From Coniosporium tulheliwenetii (lineage: Eukaryota; Ascomycota; Dothideomycetes): DNA of 64,000 nucleotides. Where the stretch lies: assembly GCA_030247845.1 (NCBI GenBank), contig JAPDRP010000029.1, forward strand, positions 372,001-436,000, written 5' to 3'. The stretch's first letter is position 1; every line of letters starts with the position of its first letter. The position numbers and the translations under genes were made by a program. Under the pieces are notes generated by a model, which was not told where the DNA came from, ran no database searches, and saw only the letters and a list, made by a program, of their open reading frames with translations. Of this stretch, positions 43,335 to 54,587 are shown one piece after another.

Positions 43335-44422
43335 TCAAATAGCACCCAAACTTTTTCTACCAGCCACAGCGTCAATATCCATCGCCTCATCAAGCCCAAC
43401 CAAAGCAGCCAATCCTCTCGGTCCTTTCATACCCTCGCCATTCGCACGTTCTTCTTCCTTGAGCATCTTGAGCGCGGCAGTACACGACCTCTGTACTTCT
43501 TCCAGAAGCATGATGGGTATCATGAGAATACAGAAACCCTGTTCATACGCGAATCCAATTAGTTGATTGCACCCCATGGACCGAAAACTCAACATCCGAA
43601 ACTCACCATTTCCCTCGGCTCCTCCACCGTCCAGGTCGGGGTCTGCCCGCCCGACACCAAATTCAACAGAACAGGAACCCCCTTCTCTTCAAACTTCTCT
43701 GCACACTGCCTCGTCTCCTCCCTCGTTCTGATGCCATTTGAAGAACGCAACGTCCGCACCGGCCTCAATAGCGCCTCTCAGCCTCTCCATAGCAACCTCA
43801 TACCCCCCAGAATGAGGAAAGAGTATGTATTAGAAACACTTCAACGAACCTCCGTATCCCGTATCGGCATCTGCAATCAGCGGCACCGAAGTGTCCAGGT
43901 TTGCAACCATCTCTGCATTTGCTCGCATATCAGGAAGGCCAGCAAGACCGAGACCAGGCCAGCCAATGCGGGACAGTGATGTACCGCTATATACCGAGTA
44001 AGAACTATTAGCCTTTACTAGATTTCGCCCTGGGGAGAAGGAGATGCTGCTTCTGTCGCGATTGGCCTGAGAAATCGGGACTCTATTCAAGGCACGAACG
44101 ACCCAAGGCGCGTTGAAATGGGGAAAACATAGAATGGTAGCTTACAAGCCAGTCTGTGTACCATTCCTTGTGGTTAGCCTTCCGTTATTCATTTACGTCT
44201 CGAGAAGGGGAAGCCCGGATGATGATACATAGTCAACGACAAAGGTCAACCTTTCGACTATCACTACATAAGCAGCTGAAGACTCACCATATAGGTAGCA
44301 TCAAACCCAACATTCAGCGCCAACCTCGCAGTAAACCCATCCTAAACACCCGGCGCGACGATAAGCTTGTTGGGATCTTTCAGCATCTCTCGCAGGCGAG
44401 CGGCGCCGGTGTGAGGACCTGA
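43335..44422 (-). pseudogene. isocitrate lyase/PEP mutase-family gene, broken
   Basis: The family cleaves or rearranges C-C or C-P bonds of small carboxylic acids using Mg2+. Readable pieces in order: PHTGAARLREMLKDPNKLIV and APGV (about 44,422-44,340), a stop where the family has a tyrosine, DGFTARLALNVGFDATYM (to 44,288), an intron, an 8-nt microexon ACTGGCTT, a second intron ending TATATAG, GTSLSRIGWPGLGLAGLPDM and VPLIADADTGYGG (to about 43,855), then VAMERLRGAIEAGADVAFF, a frame change near 43,755, EEKGVPVLLNLVSGGQTPTW, an intron, and GFCILMIPIMLLEEVQRSC to a stop at 43,335. Compared with the family, about 50-60 residues after GYGG, including the conserved active-site region, are missing. 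Nonsense codon, deletion and frameshift together mark a pseudogene. Confidence 0.75.
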
Positions 44423-45225
44423 TAGCAAGCATATCCAGTCAGTGCTCCAAACTGAAGCGAGCAAAGACGACCGTCTTTCATATAGTATAATGGATCGAAA
44501 GGTGGTCCATGTTCGTCAGAAGAGATTCGGAAAGGATAGGAGATTGTCGACATCGTGAGGTGGACTTGGAAAGGTAGAAATTTACGAAAGCGTAGAGAAA
44601 GTCACGAGCAGGTCTGAAAGCAGGGCTTACCTGAAGACATTCGTTTACTGCTTGCTTTCGTTCGATCGAGTATTCACAGTCCTTTCTCGACGAAGTTCGA
44701 TCTCTTAGCATAAACGAGACAGAAGATAAGAGCCTAACCGTCCTTCTTTCCAATCTTGCGTCCGGTATAATATAAAGTCTTTCTCTCCTGAAAGTAATTA
44801 TAGACTCTAAGCGATAGGATTTTTCGGAACCCGAGAGAAATATGTAGCAAAATTGCAGATGTACGTGGTTGCAGGTTTAGTTAGGTAGTAACCGGTTTAG
44901 TGGGGTGATTTGTTTACTGATGAGGAAATTTACCTCATTTCCTTCTACATCTAGTAATATATTTTACGCTAGGAGAAGGTTCCTGGGCGGGGATTACTCC
45001 TGTCCCGTTCTTCCCAGGAGCTGTCTTCTACTGGGAGCGCCTTCCTGGCAGCTTTGTCCCAGGAATTTGCTCCTAGGAGCCCGATCTTCCCATGACTTGC
45101 CTCCCAGGAGCGATTTCGCCCAGGAGCTTTTTCCTAGCTCAACAGCTCTCACAGCAAATTCTTTCTCCCAGGCAAGATTTCCCAGGCATGCCCTTCTCCA
45201 AGAACTTTATCGAGGAGAAGATAGA
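44423..45225. other. intergenic with CCCAGGAGC-like repeat cluster
   Basis: No gene seen. The right half (44,965-45,195) holds the irregular repeat cluster described separately and then the broken 3' edge of LINE-A. Confidence 0.4.
44965..45195. repeat. irregular repeat cluster of CCCAGGAGC and palindromic variants
   Basis: The words CCCAGGAGC, CTGGGAGC, CTCCTAGGAG, CCCAGGCA and their complements recur about ten times at loose 15-25-bp spacing. CTCCTAGGAGC at about 45,070 is itself palindromic. It lies right at the 3' edge of the truncated LINE-A copy. Confidence 0.6.
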
Positions 45226-47450
45226 TTCCACCCTTATCGAGCCTTGTGGCTTTCTTGTTAAACGGCACCTCGTGCTGTCCAATAGGGATCCGGACGTCTA
45301 GTGCCTTCCTGCGCCTGTGAAACGCGACAGCCTCCGTCTTGGTCACGTCGAAGCTGACGCCATTGTCCGCTGCCCACTCACACGCTTTGTTGCCGGCCAC
45401 AGAGAGCTTCGCCGCGATTTCGGCGAAGTCTTTTACTGTGACTACTACCCCCACATCGTCCGCGAAGGATATGCACTCTGCCCCGTACACGGTTTGCTCG
45501 ATCTCTGTAAAGACTCCGTTTAAGTGAAGGACGAAGAGGATTGGTGAGACTGGCAAGCCTTGCAGGACACCCGTTTCCACTGCTTGCTCGTCACATTCCC
45601 AGCCATCGATCACCAGCCTGATCCGTCGTTCAGTAACAAAGGCACGCACCCATCGTACGATGTTGGGGTCTGCGCCTTTCTCTTAGAGGCTTCGTATCAG
45701 CTTCTCGTGGCAGATATGGTCGACTGCTCCCTTGACATCCATCAGCAGCACCGCTGCGTGTTGCTTGTTGTGAAACGACTCTTCAACCTTCTGGATTAAT
45801 ATCGCCACCGCGTCGATCGCGCTTCTCTTCCTTCTACTACTCATCTGCCCCCTATGGAGGACTCCGCTCGATTCCGCCCAGCTCGCAATTTCATCGGCTA
45901 TAACCTTTTCCACCACTTTCCTGAGGCAGCTGAGGAGAGATATCGTGCGGTAGGACTTCACCTTCTCGCGGTCTGGCTTGTTTAGTTTCTTCAGCAACAC
46001 GCCTTTGGCCTCCTTCCAAGGGTGGGCGCCCTTGCGGATGCATGCCCGTACCAGAGCCGTGACTCGTCTCGAGTCCCAGCTCCACAACAGCCGGATGGCT
46101 CGAAAGTTCAGCCGATCCAGGCCTGCTGTCTTCTTGACCGACTGCGTGAAGGTCGCTTTCTCCACCATCTTGTCCGTGATCGTATGGTAGAGTCGCCCCA
46201 TTCCTTTATCTGGTAGCTCGTATAGCGCGGACGGCAGGGGCTTTGGGAAGTGATTCTCCCTCACCATAACTTCTTTCTCCCGAAGCGTTACCGCTACTTT
46301 GTTGTTCTCATCCCTTAGTGCTAGCGTCGTCGACGCCATCCGTGGGGAGGTGAACCGAAGCGCCTTGTACACCTCATCTCCCTCAACGGACTGGATGTAT
46401 TTCTCCCAGCATTCTCTCTTGGCTCTTCGCACCTGCTGGTGGTAGAGACGTGCTGCCGCCCTATCTTCCTCCCAGCTGATCTCTCCTTGCCGCCACTTCC
46501 GACGTGTCCTGTTCCGAGCCTGTCGTGCGTCTTTAACTGCTGGGAATCATCTTTTCGACCTTGCCGTGATCCTCAGTTTCTGGCAGTGCTTGTCGAGGAC
46601 ACCCGTCAGCGTCTTTTCAATCCAGCGAGCTTCCTGTTTGATCTGTTCGACCTCTGCTTCATCGTCTACGTAGGGCCGGTTCTGTTGCTCGGCCTTCCAC
46701 GAGGTTGCTGCTGCTTGTAGGGCCTCCTCCGTCATGCCTTAGATGTCCCAACCGGTCACGGACTGTATCCCGGTTTCCTGGAACTGCCCGTCGTGTGGCG
46801 CCACTTCGAAGGCGATGAGCCCATGGTCTGAGCCTGTCTGTCGGTCCGTCTCCACAGTCCACGATACCAGTTCCACTCCTGCTAGTAACGTCAGATCTAT
46901 GATGGACCTGCTGTTACGTGCGCCCACCTGAGTCGCCGTCTCGTCGTTTGCGATGATTAGGTTGAACTTTCCGATGATATCCTCCAGTCGCCTGGCGTGG
47001 CTGTCTTCTCTCGCTGCATGCGCATTCCACACCCGACTATGAGCATTGAAGTCTCCTAGCAGGATGGTCCTCCCCTGATGACTTCCTCCCAGTTGATGTC
47101 GTCGATGTTGCGCCGTCGATGGTCCCCTTCACCTCTCCACTGATCGTAGACGTTCACCATCCTCGTCCGCCTTCTGTCCCTCCTCCTTTCGTCCAGCTCC
47201 CATACGTCTACCGCCATCGTCTCCACATGGCATACCAGGTCCGTCCGCACTTCCGCCCACATATTGCTCCCTCGTCGCACCCCTATTGCCACTCTAAAGT
47301 CTCTTGTCCTGCCCACCGACGGCCACAGCATCGTGTAGCCGGGGTGGCTGACCAGCTGCGGGCTGTTGATGCAAGGCTCCTGCAGGCATATGATCGTAGC
47401 GCCCGTGTCCATGCCGTATTCTAGCGCGTTAATCATCTTCGTGTACCCTC
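45226..47450 (-). pseudogene. LINE-A ORF2: endonuclease and reverse transcriptase, broken
   Basis: APE-type endonuclease pieces: GATIICLQEPCINSPQL (47,400), a frame change near 47,056, VWNAHAAREDSHARRL, SRSIIDLTLL and TGSDHGLIAFEV (46,960-46,800). After a stop at 46,739 comes a linker and the reverse transcriptase: KKTAGLDRLNFRAIRLLW, GVLLKKLNKPDREKVKSYRT, ISLLSCLRKVVEKVIADEI, LMDVKGAVDHI, a stop at 45,683, then VLQGLPVSPILFVLHLNGVF and the catalytic FADD near 45,450. It ends in NKKATR at about 45,226. The catalytic residues are visible, but at least three disruptions and the lost C-terminus abolish function. RNase H is not present. Confidence 0.82.
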
Positions 47451-47474
47451 ATCCACAGTTGTGTTGGACGACCT

Positions 47475-48938
47475 TCATCGTTGTTCCATGTCTGTGTCCC
47501 TTCCGGCATCACGTGGCCTTGCACACTCTCGCAGCTTCTCCATCCTTTCCTTCCTCGCGGCCTTGACCATCGTGAAAGCCCTTTGCCTACACTCACACCC
47601 TCTTGCGGTTGCTAGGTGAATCCCACCGCAGTTGCAAAACTGTGTCGCCACATGTTCGCATCTTCGCCGTTGACCTGCTATGCAGCTCTCATCCTTGCAC
47701 ACATGATCAGTCGTGTCGTGGCTTCCGGCGCATAGGGCGCATCTCGGTCCGTCGGCGTCACAACGCTGCTCTCCATGGCCCCAGCCACAGCACGTGCTGC
47801 ATTGGGTGTCCGGTCTAGTTTGGCAGAAACTCTCCACGTTGTGGCATCTGCCTCCTGCCCACATGCCCTTGCGGATGAATCGCTCTGCCGCTTCCCTGCT
47901 CTTGACGCAAATCAGGACCGAAGTTGCCCGGATGCCTTGCTCACGCTCCTTCTGCTGTATCAGCTCTTCCTTGAGAAGCCACCGAATAAAGGGTACCTCC
48001 ACTTCGTTCCCGGCCTCCAGTGCTTCCTGAAACAGTCGTAGTCCGGACCTATCTCCTTGCATATATCCCGCCAGCGAGATGCCGTGCACCTTCAGCTTGA
48101 TCCACGTTTCGTCCGCACGGATGCCCATGATCTCGCTGTCCCGTCCACTCACGGCCTGCAGTAGTTGCTCATGAATCTGAAGGACCATGCTGGCCGTTAC
48201 GCCGGGTGCTGTCAGGCACGTGTAGTTGCCTCTTACGCTTTTGCCTGGTTTCTGGATGCGTACATGTGCCGGGAATCCCATCTCAAGTAGCTTGCTGTTC
48301 ATCGCATGAGTGATATCTGCCATTGTTGCCGTCGTAGCCGTGCCGTCTCGCGTGATGATGATTCGTCTCATCTTTTCCGTCGCTCCCACCACCTTCTGGA
48401 ACACATCCTTCGCTTGTTGGCCTGCTCTGCGTTTTACACTCTTGCTCTAGTGCGTCTGGAAGCTCTCGCTATCACCAGCTGCGGTAACCTCAGCGTACGC
48501 CCCTACCGTAGGGCGCGCAGGGACTGTAGGGCCTGTAGGGCCCGCTGGCCGCGTTAGCGCTGTTGCTCCTTGGTCATGTACTCGTGTCGGCTGCCGATTC
48601 TGGCTCAGGGTGGTGCGTACCTCCTGTAGCTCTTGCCTGACCCGTCGCAGCTCCTCCTGCAGCTCCTGCCTGGTTTGTGAGAGCTTCTCCTTCAACGCTT
48701 GGTTTTCCATTCTCATCGTCTCTTGGTTTTGCTCCATCCTTTGTAGGATGACCATTACTGCTGTAATGTCCACCAGCCTCTCCGTCATCCCCGCTAAGTC
48801 CATGTATCTGTTTCTCGGCGTGGGCGTGATGTCGGCCTCTCTGAACAGCCGTTTGCGACTCGGTGTCCGGCTGATATCCTCTTGGTAAGATCGGCTGCTG
48901 CGGGCGCTGCTTACGGCGCGACGGAGTTGTATGAACAC
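47475..48938 (-). pseudogene. LINE-A ORF1 (Gag-like), one internal stop
   Basis: The head (TPSRKRLFREADITPTPRNR), a coiled coil (about 48,770-48,600, MEQNQETMRMENQALKEKLS) and a proline-rich linker are open to a TAG at 48,447-48,445; the same frame then continues to 47,475 with the RNA-binding block (IRADETWIKLKVHGISLAGY, STSVLICVKSREAAERFI-like) and cysteine clusters TQCSTCCGWGHGEQRC, CALCAGSHDTTDHVC and CNCGGIHLATARGC. Nearly identical phrases occur in copy 1 at 0.3-1.7 kb. The internal stop suggests pseudogene status. Confidence 0.8.
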
Positions 48939-49465
48939 ACTCTTCTTCGCATGCGCACTTGTGGGAGAGGTTTGATGTGATCGGAATATGCAAAGTTAGG
49001 TGATATGCATAACTAGGTGAAATCCACGTAATGTAGAACTCACTTTCGGACACCCTTCCTCCGACTACAGTTCATCTCAAAGTACAATTACACCACCGAA
49101 TGCCTCTCAGGCAGACAGTATGCTGGTCCAATGATCATGCAGTCCTCAGCGGCGACACAAAGCGCCACTGAATCCAGCAAACCGGCTTACCCCACCATAC
49201 ACCTCATTCTTACCCCACTTGTGGCAGTGAAAACACGAAAGGACATAGAAGAGTACAGGTACTACATCTATTGTCGAATATTGACGATGCCTGCATCCTT
49301 AAAGTAGTGACGCCATACACCATCCCGAATGAAGACTGTCTTAGATACATTGATCCGCCGGATCCGCCTCGAAATGCTGTAGCCATACTCATGCGCGCGC
49401 CCAAATTATGATACTCTGCCGAGACGCGGAGATGAAAATTGCAATATATTCACACGCAAAAATAG
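48939..49465. other. intergenic, no gene seen
   Basis: Upstream edge of LINE-A and the 3' flank of the CDF gene. Two TTACCCCAC-like words near 49,190-49,225 resemble transposon ends but no element could be delimited. Confidence 0.35.
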
Positions 49466-50948
49466 CTACCTCCTCTTGTGGAGCCACCCGTTTGCATAAC
49501 CATTGTGATCGTAAGAGTAAGAGTGATTGTGCTCGTAACCGTGATCGTGTTCTAACTCTGGTTCGGGGCTTAACACAAGACTCACATTAGGATCGATGAA
49601 CTCGTCTATAAAGTCGGACTGGTCCGATTCCTTCGTAACGAACCGAACTTTGACGCGCCGTGCATTCCGCACATTTGCGCCCACCCGCTCGCGAACCATA
49701 CCCTCAACTCCGCGTATCTGTTCCAGCGTCCACTGGCTCGGTGCCGCAATCTCCAGATCCATAAGGTAGTTCTGGCCCGATTTAACGCCCTGCACCTGCC
49801 GCAGCTCGATCGTTTCCTTCGACAAAGGCAGGTTGATATCCGCCACAGCCTTCTCCGCTACGCGGCGCACCTTGGCCTTGATGTCCTCGTCAACTCCGAT
49901 ATCAGCGAGTTCGTATAGCGACATCTTGAAATTGGACCATCCCATCTTCAAGACTAGTAGCGAGATCACCAGACCGCCTATTGCATCGAAGGCGGCGACT
50001 CCGGGGAACAGCCAGCCGAGTCCGATAGCACCGAACACGGCGAGACCGGACCAGCAGTCAACGAGGTGGTGGATGGCGTTGCCTTTAAGAACCGAGGACT
50101 TGCGTTCGTTGGCGACTTGAATGGCTGGTGTGGAACGGTCAGCAACTGCGCACCGCTCGACTGATATAAGTTCTGAGGACACCCTTACTCTTGAAGTATA
50201 CCCACGCCTTGACACCAACCGTCCCAAGTGCAATGAGCGCTGCTAAAGGAGCCACAACATTCATCCCATCACTGGGTATATGCCCAAACACATGCCACTG
50301 CTCCGTCAGTTCGACGACGGATGGCAGGTACACCTGCAGCAGCTCCGCAATTGCTCTTTGACCAATCTCCACCCCTCCATATAGTAGCAACCCGCTGACA
50401 CCGAGTGCACCTATGCCCTCCACCTTGCCATACCCGGTAGGGAAGTTCTCGTTCGGTAGCCGTTGTGAGAAGCTCAGTGCGACACACGTGATCAGATCGC
50501 CCATCGTATCTCCGAGACTGTGCCAGCCGTCCGCCGTAAGTGCTGTTGGTGGCTTAGCTTGACTCCGCGTTCGCCGGCTGGAGAGGGACAACGTACAATG
50601 ACTGTGGGTGTAATATCCACCAACCCACTTCATTATGGCGATCGCAATATTCGAGTACAGTCCAAGTAGAGTGACTCGAGCTGCTGGATCGTTCTTGTCC
50701 GTTAACAAGAGATAGACATTGTCATGGTGATGGTGGTCGTGGCCAGCATGCTCACGCTTCTGCGTTACGGAGACCATGACTGGAGATAGAAAGGGGCGCT
50801 TGCGCAGGGCGGTGCTATGTCGACTACTGTATAGCGAACATGTTGGTAAAGCAAATGGAGAATTCTTAGTGTTTGTCTGGAACCCGTGCTTCTCGAGGAG
50901 AGAGAATGGTAATAAAGGGGATGAGCCAGGCGGCCTCACCCGTATCAA
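49466..50948 (-). CDS. cation diffusion facilitator (CDF) metal transporter, probably mitochondrial
   Basis: A 454-residue protein in three exons: 50,948-50,597; 50,542-50,189; 50,124-49,466. Introns are 54 nt (GTACGT..CAACAG) and 64 nt (GTAAGG..CACCAG); the splice joins give THS-LTADGWHSL and WVYFK-TIQVANERK, both typical CDF sequence. The N-terminus is rich in S, R and hydroxyl residues, like a mitochondrial presequence, then a histidine cluster (HAGHDHHHHDN). The transport domain shows ADGWHSLGDTMGDLI (metal-site H and D) and NAIHHLVDCWSGLAVFGAIG, followed by a cytosolic C-terminal domain (RRVAEKAVADINLP) and a second histidine-rich tail (HDHGYEHNHSYSYDH). CDF proteins export or sequester Zn, Mn or Fe by proton exchange. 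The N-terminus and relatives of the MMT type suggest mitochondria; metal unknown. Intact. Confidence 0.88.
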
Positions 50949-51736
50949 TGGCTAACAAACACGCACTCGGAAGCCAACGTTTAGGGAATGATAAAGGCAG
51001 CCGGCAGTTGCTGTCGGAATCTGACGGTTAGTACAACTTCGGGACGCATATAGCTTGACAAGGGTTTACTCGGCTAACGCCTGATGACGCATGCACTTCT
51101 AGGATTTCACCGTCGTTACTGTTCTCGCGACGCTTCTGCCAGACCATACAAGTAGGATTGTCATGAAAACGACATCCTGGATTCCAGCAGTCTTTAACTG
51201 CGCACTGAAAGAACTGCTCCGAGTTCCGCACCAAGACGTAAAGAGTGATCGATGTCTCCTGCATTATAGTACCAAGTCTCGAGAAACTTAGGTCAAGGAA
51301 CAAGTAGCCGCCGAAACCAACCGCCTACGCGCCCGGTTGTAGCGGCCATTACAGCCTCACGCTCGAGCCAGGCCGAGACAAAGCCCAATGAAGTTCCTGC
51401 ACCCATCGCCCACGTCTCGACTAATCCTGGAAGGTGTTAAGATCTGCTCAAAGTACCCGCAGCCATCATGGCACACCCTGCCAGCGAGAACAGAGCAGTG
51501 AAGAGTCCAGATGACCATCAAACGCCGTCACAGCGCCACCCGTAAACTGCACAGGCGGAGAAACCGTCGACGTAGTCACGGTAGTTGGCCAAGTTATGTT
51601 CGTGGTAGTCGTGTTGGCAGTAAGGGTGCAGTGGTGCTGCAAGAAAGCGCGCCCCTAAGGCCGACGGAGAACATGCCGCTATCGCTAGGATTCGTAGCAA
51701 TGACCATAACTTTCAGATCTCCGTCCGAATTTGCCG
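50949..51736. other. intergenic, no gene seen
   Basis: Upstream region of the CDF gene and flank of piggyBac copy 2. No protein family recognised. Confidence 0.4.
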
Positions 51737-51738
51737 TA

Positions 51739-54080
51739 TACCATCCACTGGTGAGCTGTGTGATTCATAAGCGAGCCAATCAGAGCTCCGGATCTGCCCA
51801 GAACTGCTTGCTCCGTTCAAATATGACCCAAATAAGACATTTTGAAGCTTTTAGCGTGGTGTTGAGCTTTGAAGTGGTGATGTATGGCGTTGTCTATCTA
51901 CTAGCTGCTTGGCGTGCTAATACAAGGTGCTCTGTCCAGCAATTCTAGCTTCGACAGAGCGCTACTCCACATAACGAGCAGCCTGAGCTCGATTTAGGTG
52001 GCCTGCTGCTGCTCATACGCTTGCTGTGACGAAGGCTATTCGCTGAGAGCTCGGTAAGAGGCTTTCTTATAAGCGTTCTACACTTACTGCCTGTGCTGCC
52101 CTTGTCAGATATCTTGCTCCGCGGCTTTGCCTTCCTACCTACTGTCTCACACGCTTAGCAGTGTTTCAGTTTGCCCTTCGCGTACAGTATATGCTCCTCA
52201 TCCTCCTCTGCTGGATATACAAGATCTGCGAGGGCGATAGATCCATCGTACCGGGCGTTGGTGAGCCTCTCAGAGCGCTCGAACAGAGCGAGAGCGAGAT
52301 CTCGACGAAAGAGCCGTTGCTTGGTGTAGCGGTCGCATGGAAGGTCTTGATCGTCGTAGTGCTGTGCGTGGAAAGAGAGCTTATAGCTGTTCACAGTTAT
52401 AGTATCAAGAAGCCAGTGCCAGAGAGGCTTCCAGGACTTCAAATGGACACGTTGAGTATTGTAGTAGACGCGCAGTTGATCTGCTCTGTCGACACCGTTC
52501 ATAAAGTGGTTATACAGGTCAATAAACTCGGGTATCTCGAGCTCTTTGAGCACCTCGTCACCTGTAGACTCGTTAGTACTATAGATGAGGCTCAAGCTCA
52601 CTTACCAAAGACTGCTCGTGAGGTTCTCGCATTGGTAGCTGTACAAGCAGGCCTCTTTCTAAGCTTCTGGACAAAGTCTGGTGGGCTCTTTGAGACGGTA
52701 CTCATGAACAGAACAACGTTTTGATCCTTCCACGCGAATTGGAGTACTTTGCCGTCCGCAGATAGACACCCATAGAGCTTTCCCCATGGTATTTGACCAC
52801 TAAAGTCCGTTTTCAGCTCTGCGAGCGCGGGTTCAAGTCCTCGGTTGAGCTCAGCTTGAGGTTTTGCGGCTTTTTTTGAGCGCTGCGACTGCTGTGTCTG
52901 TTGTGTCTGCTGTGTCTGCTGTGTGTCTGGAGGAGCCGTGTCTGGAGCGGTGTCTGCTAGCCATTCAGCCTTTGACTTCGTCGTACGAACAGTGCCAGCA
53001 GCACCAAATCCTTGCTCACGCAGAGTGGACAGTAGCCGTACAGAGGTAAAGAGGTTGTCCAGCCAGACCACGTGATGGCCGCTCTGGAGACTGGCCTGGA
53101 GCAATAGATCCATCACCACTGCTTGGGTGGCAGGAAATCCGCGTTCTTCAGTCCAATAGTCACCCAGATCTATTGGCCCTGTTCTTTTAGCGTGGTAGAG
53201 CCAATCCAGAATATAGCCATCGTTGGCCAGGCACCAAATCTTAAAGCCTTCTGGTATGGGCTTTGAAGGTATTTTGACTGTCTCCTTCGCGCGGCCTTGA
53301 AAACGCTGGATACCCTCATCCACAGCCAGATGAGTAGTAGGATTCCAGTACTGCTTGACCTTTGTCCGTAGCACTGTATTTAATGGCTCGACCTTCTCAA
53401 ATGGAGACTCTTTCTGCTGTATCTGCTCTGCCTGCTGTGTCTGCTGAGGTGGCTTAGCAATATGGAAGAATCGATCTAACTGCTGCCATCTCACAAGACT
53501 AATATTGCTTAAAACGAGCAGATGGAGAGGACCCTTAAAGGGCTCTGTATTCCAGTATTCAGCCACATCATGCTCAGAGTGCAAGCCCATATAGATATAG
53601 GTTGCGATATAGGCCTTGAGCTCTGCTGGAGTAGTGTCTTTCCAGGGCCTGGCATACTGCTGGAGCGGCTGCTGTCTATGGAGTGCTGCGTACTCATTTG
53701 TATGCCGTGCCAGAGTCTCGAGAACGTCCTCTGTGATGAATAGCTCGAATATCTCGTATGGATGAGCGGGATTGACGTTGTTTAGGTAGGTTGGATTGGC
53801 TGTGCCAGTTGCTGATGGGCTCAATATGCATCGGCTCGTATTGAGGTAGTTGCCATAGCTCGGGCGGCGCTCGTCGAGGCTTCTTACGTCGCTGAGATGA
53901 TCCTTGGGTGTCAAGTTCATGATCTATATCGTTACTAGTACGTGTTCTGCCCATAGCGTTGAGCAATAAATTTATTTGGACGACTTAGTAAATGGTATGG
54001 GCATGTGGAGAAGTTGTGGGGTAGTGCCAAGACCACGGGTGCACGGACCACTTTGAATCACACAACCAGCCGATGGGATA
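51739..54080 (-). mobile_element. piggyBac-type DNA transposon, copy 2, degraded
   Basis: The right end reads on the minus strand TATCCCATCGGCTGGTTGTG and GTGGTCCGTGCAC, CTTGGCACTAC. The left end, TACCATCCACTGGTGAGCTG and TGTGATTCATAAGC at about 51,739, is diverged. About 2.34 kb. The interior also matches copy 1 in the non-coding part between the left end and the transposase (GACAGAGCGCTAC..A..AGCAGCC). Confidence 0.82.
52155..53954 (-). pseudogene. piggyBac transposase copy 2, with intron, frameshift and early stop
   Basis: From MGRTRTSNDIDHE at 53,954 the protein follows copy 1 to ISNWHSQSNLPK, where the frame shifts near 53,800. The main part then reads NPAHPYEIFELFI, LAVDEGIQRFQGRA, VVWLDNLFTSVRL and, after the tandem TQQ repeats, SRAVFG. 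A 44-nt intron follows (52,605-52,562; GTAAGT, TACTAAC, CTACAG), spliced into DEVLKELEIPEF; copy 1 reads through the same point without an intron. The third aspartate is in MNGVDRADQLR. The protein stops at LKHC (52,155), where copy 1 continues HCKACEAAGRKVL, so the cysteine tail is lost. The first catalytic segment has DEG instead of DEC. Not functional as read. Confidence 0.85.
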
Positions 54081-54587
54081 GTATCCGGCTTGCGTATCTT
54101 CTTTGCTCAGCCAAGGCCGTAGTGCCTTAATGATCGCCAGTGATTGCGCGTTAATACACTAACAACAGATGAGACGAACAAGTTTCGAAACATGGTTCAT
54201 CCAGGTTGTCCGCTTCGGAACCCTAGATGATGGCCAATCCGAGCGTTGCTATAGGATCTGTATTTGCTGCGACCACTATCCAGACGCATCATTGTTTCCT
54301 TAGCGATAGGGATGATGAACGCATGAAGTCAAATCGCCGCTATCCAGGTGGGGAGACAGGGCCTGTGACCAATCAGATTCGGGTGCAGATTCTGCTTCTC
54401 GTTAGACCAAGAAATGCTACCTCATTGTGGGGTAAAGCAAAGGCAGTGCCGGCTAACGGGACAATATGGATACGGATGTATATATACCTACGCACTTCCG
54501 GTACTTCGACACATGTACCCCATCCCACAGCTGATCAACACCCGGATACACATACCTCAGTTGAGCTTACTTCGTTCAAGACTCGCC
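54081..54587. other. intergenic, dioxygenase upstream region
   Basis: No gene seen. The part near 54,475-54,490 (GGATGTATATATAC) may be the TATA region of the dioxygenase gene, about 100 bp before the ATG. Confidence 0.4.

Larger units (their letters stand above)
45226..48938 (-). mobile_element. LINE-A, non-LTR retrotransposon, copy 2, 3'-truncated
   Basis: A second and longer copy of the element whose ORF1 remnant lies at 0.3-1.7 kb. It holds ORF1, the ORF2 endonuclease and most of the reverse transcriptase. Recognisable sequence stops at about 45,226 after VPFNKKATR, before the RT thumb, RNase H and 3' end. Stops and frame changes throughout show it is dead. Confidence 0.85.

Noticed and set aside
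44478..44753. 91-codon minus-strand frame upstream of the PEP mutase pseudogene
   Set aside because: No similarity and it does not connect to the pseudogene's first readable exon.
49185..49230. TTACCCCAC words as ends of a small transposon
   Set aside because: Two words are close together and in the same orientation; no second end or target duplication found.
51028..51303. 91-codon cysteine-containing frame between CDF and piggyBac-2
   Set aside because: No signal peptide, no recognisable fold and no splice evidence; probably chance.
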